In this document: positions 51,990-62,441 of the stretch, in pieces | Layout: each line of letters begins with the position of its first letter | How positions within the stretch are numbered: position 1 is the stretch's first letter | Assembly (NCBI RefSeq): GCF_963678635.1 | Contig: NW_026971690.1 | Coordinates: 1-64,000 of the forward strand | Direction of reading: 5' to 3' | DNA from: Symsagittifera roscoffensis | Taxonomy: Eukaryota; Xenacoelomorpha; Acoela; Convolutidae | DNA: 64,000 bases | Made by a program: the position numbers and the translations under genes | Notes under the pieces: generated by a model | Database searches by the model: none | Told to the model about the DNA's origin: nothing | Seen by the model: only the letters and a program-made list of their open reading frames with translations

Positions 51990-53039
51990 CTTACTCAATT
52001 TTTTTTCTTTAATTTAGACTGTTTTCAAATGATGCTCAAGAAGTGTTTCTTGTGTAGGTGTACCGTCATGAGTTTCAGCAAATTTGACGCGTATGATTGC
52101 CCTTGTTTGAGTTGTCATTTGGTTAGGAAATTTCTTTCACTAGTCTCTTTTTCAGGACGTCTCCTAGTCTTCTGTCAGCACCTTATGTCTATAATTCTCT
52201 TCATCAGGAAGCATGGCTATTTGCAAGGAGTTTGTGACGGTGGAAAGGCAGCTACTTCTCTCAAACCTGGGTTCCGTCTAATCGGGATCATCACACTCTC
52301 AATCTTCAATTGTCCATACCGGGTATTCGAAACATGCGTGTTTTCTTCCAACTTCATGCAAACAGTTGGATTCATGACTTTGTCCTATTGGTCAGACCCC
52401 AAGCTTTTTGTTGTAAATGTACTTGTCGGAAGGGTTTTTTGGATAATGCTATGATCTCTATTTCCTACCCTTCACTGATCAAGTCGCTATCTCACAGACT
52501 ACACGACAGAGACAAACTAGAAGTTGACAAATCCCCGTTTCCACCACCAACTCGAAAAGATTATCTTTTTCAATCTCGCATTTGGTTGAGGCGCTCTCCT
52601 ACTCTGTATTCAGGTTTTCCACGGACCAATTTTTTTGTTCAATAATCTTGTTGAAGACTTTCCCACTCCCTGGATTGTTTAAAGAGTGTGTTTTTTAATA
52701 GTTTTCTTAAAAGTCGCCGTCTTGATTCCCTTCTTTAAGGATATCTCGTTCACGGTATGCTCTGCAATCAAGTTAGAGATTGATTGGATTTTTTTGTCTT
52801 ATTCAATCGGATTTGCTTTTTTCTTCTTTATGCTCTCGCTTTGGATTTATCAGTATCCTGGACTCCGCTTAATGCACATTCATCTAGACTGTTCTAAACT
52901 ACCTTGTCTCGAAATTGTTTACGCTCGGAGCTCATCTTAACATGACCTTGATCGACTTGTTTCCAGTCGCAACATTTTGGTCGAAGATTTGTTTAAGCAA
53001 CTTGGAAGCAAGTATTGTTTCTACGGTTATTAGGTCATC
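51990..53039 (-). pseudogene. Decayed macro-domain fragment joined to upstream pol relics
   Basis: 52.03-52.28 kb matches the macro-domain relic at 47.40-47.65 kb. At about 52.30 kb the sequence jumps to a piece of the integrase relic (CCATACCGAGTATTCGAAAC at 49.02 kb, here CCATACCGGGTATTCGAAAC), then near 52.37 kb to sequence related to 44.51-44.85 and 32.0-32.5 kb. Deletions therefore joined these parts. Confidence 0.6.
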
Positions 53040-53760
53040 CCTTGATAGTAATTTGGCTGCTGTCTCCAGCCTCCTGCCGCCTTCTATCCTCTCGGGTATT
53101 TCAGTCTTCCTTTTCTCTTATGTTTCAAAAATGTCTCTCTTCTTGCTCAAGTTATCTGGATTCTGATGCTTGTCTATAATTCGGTGATCTATTATCATTT
53201 TGTAACCATCCAGACGCACGGTCCATCTACTAAGTTAGCTGAGATCCATAGTGCTTATTTATAGCTATAATATTGTCCTGCTACCCACTTGCAGTTTGAA
53301 TAGTGCACTTCCCACGTAAGCTCTTTATTGTTCGACGAAGATTATCATTGCGAAACTTTCAGCTTTAATTGTATCATAATTCATTTCGGTATCTCTTTGG
53401 ATTTTACCACTTCCCTATCAGCACTGTCTTTCCTTTTCAAAATAGTTCTTTCTCTAAGTCGTTAGTTTCTAGAACAAACATTCCGTTGGTATCCTCAAGA
53501 CCGGGGCTTCATACAACTTCATACAGCTTTTAGGCTTTTTCATTCCTGGCGAATTTCTTGCTTATTCGTCTCATCAGTTGTTGCATGGAACATATCAGCA
53601 TATGCAGCATATGCAGCATATCCCTTGATGAGCTCTCTGTATTAAATCGCAAGGGCGAGGAAACTCATCAGCTGATGATCCGTCCTGGGTGATTTTTACG
53701 CTAAGACAGCCTCCTTTGCATCTGCAACTGGCATTATGCAATTTTTGCCTACAATTCTCC
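53040..53760 (-). pseudogene. Decayed RNase H and RT C-terminus (third unit)
   Basis: More diverged relative of 45.4-46.14 and 49.5-50.23 kb: TTTTGTAACCATCCAGACGC, CTGCTACCCACTTGCAGTTT and CCTCAAGACCGGGGCTTCA recur. Minus strand, no open frame. Confidence 0.65.
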
Positions 53761-54058
53761 CAATTGATACGGGAAGCATTGAGCTCCTATATACGGGATG
53801 CATACGTGAAACCTTGATGAAAGTGAAGTATTGATGCAATAATAGCTGATACGGTTATATAATAACTGATACCCTCATATGTAAAAAAAATGAGGTTTAC
53901 ATCTGGAATTTAATATTTTTGGTTAAAAAGTCTACGTGGTTGATTTTCAATCAATACAACGCTCGGGGAATAAATGTTCAGTAATTATCTGTTTGTGATA
54001 TTCAATGTACCAGGGAATATATATTTTTGCAATGCATGTTTTATTCATGACTAATCAA

Positions 54059-55069
54059 TGGAACGTCAAAAAAAACTTGCATCCATGTTTGAAAAATGTT
54101 TTATATATAAGCTTGTTTAAAGTTGCATGTTTTGAACAGCTGATTTAGAACAGCATGAACAGTAGATTTAGAAATAAAAAAGCATGCTGTTTTTTGAGAT
54201 ACTGTAGAAATAATTAAGTGCGCTTAGTACAATGATATATTTAGAAAAAAAACATCTCAAATCCAACCAGTGTCTCACAATATTCAAAACAGTATCTGTT
54301 AAGATATTGGGGTTGACCATCTAGGTATTAAGCTCTCGTCAAAAATGAAGTTCAAGCAGGCTTAAAACTGGATAAAACTTCTAGAATGCTCAATGGTTTT
54401 GCTAAAACGGTAACCTCAAGCAATTTATCTTTTGTTTAACTTCATTTTACTTTGATGCATGCTCTGAGAGCGGCAAAATTTCTTGATGAAAGGTTTAGTC
54501 ACAAATAAAACAAAAATCTGGAGGCAATTTAGTCATAAAAATTGAAATAAATCAATTTTGTGACTAGATTGCCTTTAGTTCTTGCTAATTGTTGTTCTTG
54601 TGCTGATTGTTCTTGCTAATTTTTTCATCAAGACTTTTTGTTGCTATTTATTACATCAAAAAATTTTGAGGCTCTAAGGGTACGCACCATTAAATTGAAG
54701 TCAAACACAAAGTAAACAGCTTGAGGTTACTGTTTGTGCGAAACCATTGAATGTTCTAGAAGTTTCATACAGTCTTAAGCCTGCATGAACTTCATTTTTG
54801 ACGAGAGCTGAATACTTAGATGGTCAACCCCGATATCTTAACAGATGCTGTTTTGAAGATTGTGAGACACTGGCTGGGTTTGAAAAATATTTTTTGATTA
54901 AATATTTGTACTTAGCGCACTTAATTAATTCCTACAGTATCCCAAAAAAAACAGATGCTTTTCTATTTCAAAATCTGCTGTTCATTTGTATTGCAAAACA
55001 TACAACTTCAAAGAAGCACATATATGAATTATTTTTTAAAACATGGATGCAAGTTTTGTTGACGTTCCA
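54059..55069. repeat. Large imperfect inverted repeat, about 490-bp and 520-bp arms
   Basis: The left arm (54059-54545) and right arm (54552-55069) are reverse complements around a six-base centre. Outer ends: TGGAACGTCAA on the left, GACGTTCCA on the right. Many matched blocks lie between, such as TTGACCATCTA with TAGATGGTCAA. Mismatches and small indels are frequent, so the palindrome is old. The left arm also parallels 50.52-50.98 kb in direct orientation. Confidence 0.85.
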
Positions 55070-56350
55070 AACAAGCCAAGAGACTGAAAATAAGTTTTTT
55101 TTGCGTATGGTTGGCAACAAAAGTGCAATTATATTTAAGTACATATTTTTTCGTCTATCCGGGAAGAAAATATTTTTCAGCAAATCAAAAAATGAGAAAA
55201 AAACATCACTGTTAAGTAACTATTTTGAAGAGACTTGCGGAGTACGGCTATACAGGAAAAAAACGTTTTGATTCTAGTGTCCAAGTTTTCGTCTCAATGC
55301 GTGAAAAAGAAATGCGTCAAGGTGTGAAAAAGAATGCGGGGATGATTCTGTTCAAGAAAAACTAGAAGGCTAGCTGCATCGTGTGCGTGTCGGCTGTTTT
55401 TATGACTAGGATGATGTCAATTGGGGTAGCCGTTATTGATTTCCGTCTATGCTGATGCTGGCTATGCTCTTGGCTATGCTGTATCACATGTGGAGGATAC
55501 CCCTGGTCGGTGGCTTTTGCTGCTGCTCTTGATGCTGCCGCTGCTTTTGATGCAGCTGCTCTTTGATTTAGTTCAAACTAACAGGCGCTAGTCTAGTATT
55601 TAGTATTGGCGTGATCTTCCTTTCATTTTTACTCCCCTAAAAACCCCTTGAAAATTCCCAAGTGGATCAATTTTGTCGGTGATGAAGGTTGTTGTCCAAT
55701 ACGTTTGCTCCGCGCATCACAATTTGCAATCAGGGCTGGTCAATTTTCAATTCTAGATTGCCCTCTGTCAGCTCCACCGTCTGTGATGTTCCAAGTTTTT
55801 CTACCGTTTCTGAAAGTGCAATTTTGTGAGTCAACCCAGGGCTTATAACCAGCTGCAAAAAGCTTATCACAAGACTCTGTCTCTATCATGTTTTTTGCAT
55901 TTTTGTAAAGTTGGATTGCTATTTTTTCTCTGAATCATGACATCAACAATTCTTCATGTGAGTCGACATTCCAAGAAACTAGCTCGTGGTTTCAAACAAA
56001 TTTATTTTAATTGAACGATACAATAATGTCTAAATGTATTAAGGTGTGCGCTCAGCAAACTTGTTTACATCTGGTTTTCAACAGCGCAAGTCTCCAGCTA
56101 TTTCACTACTATATTTCCTCCAACCACTATGGTTATCATAAGTTGTGATGCATTTCGCAGATCTATTATTGCTCTCCGACGTCTCAAATGACATGGGTGG
56201 TACTTAATAAGCTGCGATTTAATCCTGAAGCTGCGATTTGTGGAACCTGATCTAAACTATATTTTATGATTGGATAAATTGGATATTTTACCACTGTAAA
56301 GTATTTAATATTAACCAATCATAATCCATCTAACTAACAACCCACTTATT
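55070..56350. other. Noncoding stretch before the right-hand element
   Basis: 55.07-55.25 kb continues the AT-rich dispersed repeat in the forward orientation (CAAGAGACTGAAA, then GCGTATGGTTGGCAACAAAAG). From 55.26 kb on I see no repeat match. A GCT/GAT-rich low-complexity patch lies at about 55440-55565. No gene is recognised. Confidence 0.5.
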
Positions 56351-56650
56351 TGTAAGTGCTGAAATTACTTGTAATTTCAGCACCAGAGAGATTTGAATTT
56401 AACTTAGAAATTAGTTGCCTCTCCAAGAGAACTTTAGCAGCCGCAATAAACCAGTATACCCTAGATCTATTGAGCCTAGCAGAGACTAGTTAAACACACT
56501 GAGACTAGAAAGTATAAGAGTAAGATTAGGATCGGTATTAGACTAAGAAGTTGCACGAATCTATCCGGCCGAAAATAAGATAGCGTGACGAGCAGACGGT
56601 GTACCCTATCCGAAATTACTCTATGAGTTAACCACATCGGTTATAACTCA
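56351..56650 (+). repeat. Putative 5' LTR of the A-rich Ty3-type element
   Basis: A proposal only: the interval begins TGTAAGTGCTG and ends TAACTCA, and is followed two bases later by TGGTGCGACC, which could be the start of a primer-binding site (56653 on). At its left end a perfect 13-bp hairpin (GTGCTGAAATTAC, 56356-56368, with its complement at 56371-56383) is present. The 3' LTR would lie outside the window, so the boundaries cannot be confirmed. Confidence 0.35.
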
Positions 56651-57897
56651 TCTGGTGCGACCATAAGTCCCGAATAAGACCTTAATAGCTTAGAACTAAC
56701 CAAAAATAGATTAGAATTTAGACAAAACATTTTCAAAATGTTGAACGATAATAATTTAATCGAAATGTCTCTACGACTCAATAGATCAGAGCCGATATTC
56801 CGAACAATAATAGAACTACCCGGAATTGGAAGAAGACCTCGAACAAGAGACGACATACGACAAAGTAGAAACTTACTATTTAGTTTTATGATTGTACGGC
56901 AAAAGTCAACACAAACTTTTGTATTTAGAATCTTATTAGCAATGAATTTAGATTTTCATTTGCAAACATAAAATTTTGAAGTCAATCTTCATGATCATTT
57001 CAGGCGCTAAACAAAATTAACAATGTACAATAACGATTGATAAAAAGATCTCAGATCGTTTTCTTAATTTCTGCAGTCTTATATAAAACTTATTTGAAAA
57101 ATATTTATTAAAAATGAAAATAAAAAATTGGTAGCATGACAATAAACTGTTAGTAATCATAAATCATCTGTTGTCCCAGCTTCATCACCTAAACATAACA
57201 GCAATCATAAGCTCACTAATATCATTAAAATACTAAATCTTTTTTTTAAATAAATTTAAACCATTTTAAACTTAAATTCACTTAATTTTAAAATCAGATC
57301 ATCAAGGCTTATCCTTGGATCTTAATTAATTTTCTATTTCACTAAATTTAAAACCTGATCATCAAGGCCTATCCTTGGATCAAAAAGAACAATTTTGTTC
57401 TCCCCCACCCACTTAGCAAGTGTCTAACGACCTCAAACGTCGAATCACTATCCAACCCTTCCAAAAGACCAAAGATTAATAGAAATTTTTAAATAAAACT
57501 AACCATTCAAATTAAGATAAACAGTGAAGAACTTCGGTTATTCATCCTTCACTTGAACCCTCCTCTTACCAGACCCAGGATAGATCTTAGACTTAGTTAG
57601 TTTAAAATAGTATCTAACGAACTACTTGCGTTCTAATTATACCTGAACCTTGTGGATCGATTTACTATTCTCCAACCCTTGAACACAATCACTACCCCTA
57701 AGTAAGATTAAGTAAGTTAACACCTTAGCTTAAACTAGCCACGAGAAAGTAAAAAATCATTCTTCGGAATCGATATACTTTTCTCTCCAACCCTAAAAAA
57801 AAAGACCCAGGTTAAGCTAACCAAAAAATCGTAAGGACTAACAGTCTAAGAAAATAGAAATACCTAACAACTTTTTGCATCCCTCATCCTAAACCTT
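56651..57897 (+). other. A-rich leader of the right-hand element with short direct repeats
   Basis: No long ORF. GATCATCAAGGCTTATCCTTGGATC (57297-57321) recurs with one change at 57356-57380, and CCAACCCT preceded by a T/A-rich stretch occurs at least three times (about 57452, 57671, 57790). Leaders of LTR elements carry packaging and priming signals, but no function can be assigned here. Confidence 0.5.
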
Positions 57898-58359
57898 ATG
57901 TCATTCAAAAATCTAGGAAATAAGCAAACAATCGTTTTACACAACTGTGAAATAGATAACAAAAAATACGATCTTGTGATCACACCTCATACACAAACAG
58001 TTGGATACATTAGAACAAAACGACAAACAATAAAAAGAAAAATTATAAACAAACAAAAACAAATCACACGAAAAAGATTTTCAAAAAATAGAAACGCATT
58101 TTCTGAATCAGAAGTCAGCAGTTTAGATGAACTCTACAAATTAAAAGAATCAATTGATAAAAATTGTCCCATTCACGATCAATTATATTTTTCCGATTCA
58201 GAAACAACTTCAAATTCATCAAAAAGAGGAAAAAGAAGAATAAAAAAGCAATACAAACACAAACCAGTACACCTGTATAACTGGAATCAACCAATTAGAC
58301 ACATTGATAGCTATATATTAACAGTCATCAAACGAAAAAATGAGCCACACTCAAAGTGA
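57898..58359 (+). CDS. Small basic ORF upstream of gag, 153 aa
   Basis: ATG at 57898. The protein is Lys/Arg/Asn-rich (KRQTIKRKIINKQKQ and KRGKRRIKKQYKHK) with no recognised domain. Its last 20 bases overlap the next ORF, which starts at ATG 58340 in another frame. The compact overlap and A-rich composition shared with its neighbours suggest it belongs to the element and is translated. It could also be the N-terminal piece of gag separated by a frameshift, since no separate ORF is usual at this position in Ty3 elements. Confidence 0.55.
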   Translation: MSFKNLGNKQTIVLHNCEIDNKKYDLVITPHTQTVGYIRTKRQTIKRKIINKQKQITRKRFSKNRNAFSESEVSSLDELYKLKESIDKNCPIHDQLYFSDSETTSNSSKRGKRRIKKQYKHKPVHLYNWNQPIRHIDSYILTVIKRKNEPHSK

Positions 58360-59806
58360 CGATAGTCCAGATGACGAAGAGGTTTACCCCTTCCTCATAG
58401 ATTCACCCGATGATAGAGGGCAACATGATTTTTGCAAGAATTTATTCGTAAATCTGTTTGAAACCGGAATCAGTCCATGCAAAGCAGAATTCCCAGATGT
58501 AAAAATCAAAAGACAAATTATTGAACAATATTTGAAAGACATATGTAACTTAACACAACAATATGGAATCTACACCATAGAATTCAGCACACCAAATACG
58601 AATCATCGTAAATATGTAATTCAAACAGATGATCTTGAGTTAGAATTTTCAAAAGTATTCCTAGAATATATCAAAAGCATACAATATCATAATTCACAAA
58701 GAGCAAACTCTATATTCACTAATGAAGTTTTTGCAATAATTTATACCTATATCTCTATATTAGAAAAAACAGAATTTCAAAGTATCTCACCAACTGAAAC
58801 ATCCAAACATACAAAAGTACGAAATGAAATTGCATTATTTTCAACTTTTCTACATATAATCAAAGAAAATTTCACCAAAGATGATGTTTCACAACACACT
58901 AAACATGACCTACAAAAAATTTTGGCATGGTTTATAATAGATTATTTCACACATAATTTAGACTTAATTTCACAAGCAAGAAAAAAATTCAGACCTCAAA
59001 ATTCAAATGATGACACTGGTATTACAGAACAATCAGACTACGTTTGGGACCCTGAATGGTCTCATCCTACATTTATAAATATCCTACAATCTATCTCAAG
59101 TCAAGCAATAAGTACAATATCTTATCACAGAGATTATGTAAAAGTAATACCATTAACCATTGATGCAACACCATTAAATTACAATACATTTTTACCTGAT
59201 ACACGAAATAACAGTTTTAATTCGACCGTCATACACAATGAAAACCTTAATGGAACTAGAAATCTTACACAACAAGATATTCAAACACCATCACACTTCA
59301 TAAATGAAGAAATTGTCCAAACAACAACAACTACACAACAAAGTATTTCACCAATACACCCAAATTTAATAACACCAAGAAATACAAATACTTCACTGGC
59401 ACAAGTAACCTTACAATCAACCGTTAAACTTTCGGTTGCTCCAAAATATTCACATATGGATTATCAAACATATAGACCAATGACAATACCGTCAAAAACT
59501 CGAAAATCATTCACAAGAAACACCTTTGCAGAACATAATTATAATTATGCTCACAAACAAAGAACAAATCAACCTCCCCGAAAAAATACACAAAATTTAA
59601 ATCACGTATGTTCTCATTATTGGAATCTCCCGAAAACATCGACAAATTCAGTAAATTTTCCAGATAATCCACAACCTACACAGGATTATACTGAAAATTA
59701 CCCATTCTTCCAACAAAATAAAAACAACCAACATACACCATTTAATACAAACTATTTATCATCCGATGAAGATGATTATCACCAAGCAGATATTTTTGCA
59801 CCATAA
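58340..59806 (+). CDS. Gag N-terminal region (matrix-like) of the A-rich Ty3-type element, 488 aa
   Basis: ATG at 58340 (AAAAAATGAGC). The N-terminal half (to about residue 240) is predicted helical with conserved-looking hydrophobic spacing; the C-terminal half is Thr/Asn/Gln/Pro-rich and probably disordered. No enzyme motif is seen. The frame ends at TAA 59804-59806, but the same frame stays open afterwards for about 40 codons of similar Pro/Gln-rich composition before shifting, so the stop may be a lesion inside a longer Gag. Its position directly before the capsid-like ORF supports a Gag assignment; sequence similarity to known matrix proteins was not recognised. Confidence 0.6.
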   Translation: MSHTQSDDSPDDEEVYPFLIDSPDDRGQHDFCKNLFVNLFETGISPCKAEFPDVKIKRQIIEQYLKDICNLTQQYGIYTIEFSTPNTNHRKYVIQTDDLELEFSKVFLEYIKSIQYHNSQRANSIFTNEVFAIIYTYISILEKTEFQSISPTETSKHTKVRNEIALFSTFLHIIKENFTKDDVSQHTKHDLQKILAWFIIDYFTHNLDLISQARKKFRPQNSNDDTGITEQSDYVWDPEWSHPTFINILQSISSQAISTISYHRDYVKVIPLTIDATPLNYNTFLPDTRNNSFNSTVIHNENLNGTRNLTQQDIQTPSHFINEEIVQTTTTTQQSISPIHPNLITPRNTNTSLAQVTLQSTVKLSVAPKYSHMDYQTYRPMTIPSKTRKSFTRNTFAEHNYNYAHKQRTNQPPRKNTQNLNHVCSHYWNLPKTSTNSVNFPDNPQPTQDYTENYPFFQQNKNNQHTPFNTNYLSSDEDDYHQADIFAP

Positions 59807-60503
59807 TCTAAAGAATATCGCACACAAAGACCACGACAACCTCAACCATCTCGAAATATGAAAATTAATTTACCCACAAAACCCAACAGATGTACAATAT
59901 CCACAACAAATGCATATACAAAATCCATTTAACACTCAATCTTTTCAACCAATACAACCACAAAATCCAATGTCAATGCATTCTTATCAACCAACTCAAA
60001 TGCAAAATGAAATACCGCTTCCATATTACCTTCAGCAACACAAAATAACAAAAAATTAACTTTCAAATTTTTCGCAAATGCCAAATGCCGCAGAATCACT
60101 ACAGATGACAATGAATCCATACCTCATGGGTGGATCATCAATAACATCCAACAAACTACTGATGGTATTTACAGGAACAGACCCTGAATATTCTGTAGAA
60201 GATTATTTAAATGCAGTAACAGCAAATTTGAATTTAAATATAGGACCTGAACCAATTAATACGCCACTATATCAAAATTGGATACATAGACGCACAGCAT
60301 TGATACAAACAACCTTAGATGGCGCAGCTCAAAAATGGATTTCAGTATTACCTATAGAAATAAAATCAGACTGGAAAAGATTTACACAAGAATTTTCAAA
60401 AATGTTTGACTCCGAAAGAAATAAACAACACCAAAGAGTTTTATGTACCGAAATTCGCAGATTACCAAATGAAAATATAAAACAGTACGATTCGAAACAC
60501 TAG
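59807..60503 (+). pseudogene. Gag linker and capsid-like region, interrupted
   Basis: 59.81-60.07 kb codes Pro/Gln/Asn-rich peptides in alternating frames. From ATG 60078 a capsid-type Gag region follows: FTGTDPEYSVEDYLNAV, WIHRRTALIQTTLDGAAQKW and WKRFTQEFSKMFDSERNKQH match the layout of retrotransposon Gag (the W...W...L..GAA..W pattern). It runs into a stop at 60501-60503, while the next codons in another frame (HDYKNTKMTEILMMTL from about 60527) clearly continue the same domain. At least two single-base shifts in A-rich runs break it. Confidence 0.7.
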
Positions 60504-60519
60504 TTCGAAAAGAATATTT

Positions 60520-61214
60520 TTAATACACATGACTATAAAAACACAAAAATGACAGAAATTTTAATGATGACCTTAACACCTCAATTAAGGAAAATAGCAA
60601 AAAAAAGAGAGCATCTCATCCTTCCTCAATTCGAGAGCCAGATTTAGATTTTCGAAAACTAGTAGAAAAACTAGAGCAAGCGGAAATCACAAGGAAACTT
60701 GAAGAAACAGAAAATCTAAAACTACAATATGTTAATCGAATTGAAACAAACACTACACATATAAATAACATACAGGAATCAGATACAGACCTAATTGAAA
60801 AAATCACTGAAATACTAACTATCTATGAAAAACATCCAAATTTTAAAGGCAAACCATCCTTCAAAAAATGGTGTAATTATTGCCGACGATACGGACACAG
60901 TATTTCCGAATGTAGACAAAAACAACAAGATGATCAGAATAAACCTCAAAAGCATAAAGAACCAAATAAATCGTTCTATCAATATATGAAAAAAGATCAA
61001 AATCTACCAAACAAAAATATATATAGTAATAACAGTTCAAGAAAACCACTTCCGAACAACACCAATTACACAAGGAATCAATCACTATATTCCTCAAGCT
61101 ATAGAGGAAGATCACCAGAACGAAGAAATACACAAAATTCTTCACAAAATAATTATAATCGATCAAATAGTCGAAACAAACTATTCGAGATCAAATTCCA
61201 ATGCAACACAATTT
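60520..61214 (+). pseudogene. Gag C-terminus with CCHC zinc knuckle, frameshifted
   Basis: LRKIAKK ends one frame near 60605, and REPDLDFRKLVEKLEQAEI resumes in another. A zinc knuckle WCNYCRRYGHSISEC (CX2CX4HX4C) lies at about 60870-60915, followed by an Asn/Ser/Arg-rich tail (RSPERRNTQNSSQNN). Another shift near 61175 joins this tail to the next open frame. Nucleocapsid function, that is genomic RNA binding, is expected for the family. Confidence 0.7.
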
Positions 61215-62441
61215 GTGTCTAGATCCAGTTCCCAATCAAACCCAAGAAATAAACACTATTCCAATAATCAATCACGAAACTCATCATACAACAGAAATAG
61301 AAACTATTCACATAATAGAAATAGAAGTTTTTCGAACAATCGAAATCAAAATTATCCGAACAATCGATCAAGCAATAACTCGTATAATAGATCAAACTAT
61401 CACAGATCAAATGAAAATTATCAAAACAGTTCACGGAACAGTTCACAAAATCGAAATTCAAGTTATAATAATCAATATAGAAATTATTCCCAGTCACCAC
61501 ATAGGAATAATAAACATTATAATAATTCTAAACATCGATACAGAAGTAGTACACTAAAATATCAAAGACATATTAATCAATTACAGTCAAATGAAGAAAC
61601 AACATCAGACCCCCCAGGTATTGATGACACAGGAAGTAACGAACTACAACTAAATCAAATAAACTGTGGATCATCAGATACAGAAAGTGATACAGAAAAT
61701 ACCATCTCTGTAAATATGATAACAGTCAAAAATGACTATGAACCTATCATTTATGAACAACCTTTTACATCACATATATATGAAAATCAATTGGAACTCT
61801 TTCACAATTATTATATTGAACCCATCAATACTACACAAACTACACAAGAAGTAAACGAAATTAACACGGTAATTAAACCCGATGAAAAAGACAAAACACA
61901 AAGTTCAAACACAAATCATTATTATCAAAAAATACAAAAAGAACAACCCAGAGAAAAAATTTGGACAATACCATTTCTCTTAGAAAGTCCAAGAAACAAA
62001 GAATTTCAACCACCAGATCTTGAAATTGATTTTTTAATTGATTCAGGAGCAGAATCAAACATAATTAATATTCCCACATGGAATGAAATCAAAACATTAC
62101 ATCCAAAATTAACGCATCTTGCAACCTCTAGTAAACTAGCAACAGCACAAGGATCAACATTAGTAAATTATGGAAAAATCCAATTATTCCTTCTCCCCAC
62201 AAGAACAATGGAACAAAATAAAATTCTAAACAAATCATTCAAACAAATATTTCATATTACTGATATTAAGCACAATATCCTTGGCATACCATTTATATCA
62301 AAATATATACCAACAATCAACATCTTAAATAGTAAAATACTAATCAAAAATAAATACAGAAAAACAAAAAATACAGCTCTAAAATTTTTTCAAAGATTAA
62401 ACAAACAACCACCATTCTTCTCAAAATTTAACCCAATTTAG
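61215..62441 (+). CDS. Asn/Ser/Arg-rich tail and aspartic protease of the A-rich element
   Basis: The first codon available in this frame segment is GTG; the frame is open further upstream, so this is not a real start but a continuation of Gag-Pol. Residues 1-110 are a repetitive Asn/Ser/Arg/Tyr-rich tract; a retropepsin domain follows with IDFLIDSGAESNII (catalytic DSG) near residue 275 and HNILGIPFISKY near 350, the usual second hallmark. The frame ends in TAG at 62439-62441, and the RT ORF continues in exactly the same frame. Confidence 0.75.
   Translation: MSRSSSQSNPRNKHYSNNQSRNSSYNRNRNYSHNRNRSFSNNRNQNYPNNRSSNNSYNRSNYHRSNENYQNSSRNSSQNRNSSYNNQYRNYSQSPHRNNKHYNNSKHRYRSSTLKYQRHINQLQSNEETTSDPPGIDDTGSNELQLNQINCGSSDTESDTENTISVNMITVKNDYEPIIYEQPFTSHIYENQLELFHNYYIEPINTTQTTQEVNEINTVIKPDEKDKTQSSNTNHYYQKIQKEQPREKIWTIPFLLESPRNKEFQPPDLEIDFLIDSGAESNIINIPTWNEIKTLHPKLTHLATSSKLATAQGSTLVNYGKIQLFLLPTRTMEQNKILNKSFKQIFHITDIKHNILGIPFISKYIPTINILNSKILIKNKYRKTKNTALKFFQRLNKQPPFFSKFNPI

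Noticed and set aside
54798-55271. 157-aa plus-strand ORF
   Set aside because: It spans the right arm of the inverted repeat and the adjoining AT-rich repeat, has low-complexity Phe/Lys-rich content and no counterpart in other copies.
55440-55565. GCT-rich stretch as a coding poly-Ala or microsatellite of interest
   Set aside because: Short, irregular and without an open frame of meaningful length; treated as low complexity.
56738-56971. 77-aa ORF in the leader of the A-rich element
   Set aside because: No domain, lies between the putative LTR and gag, and could be fortuitous; not supported as a gene.
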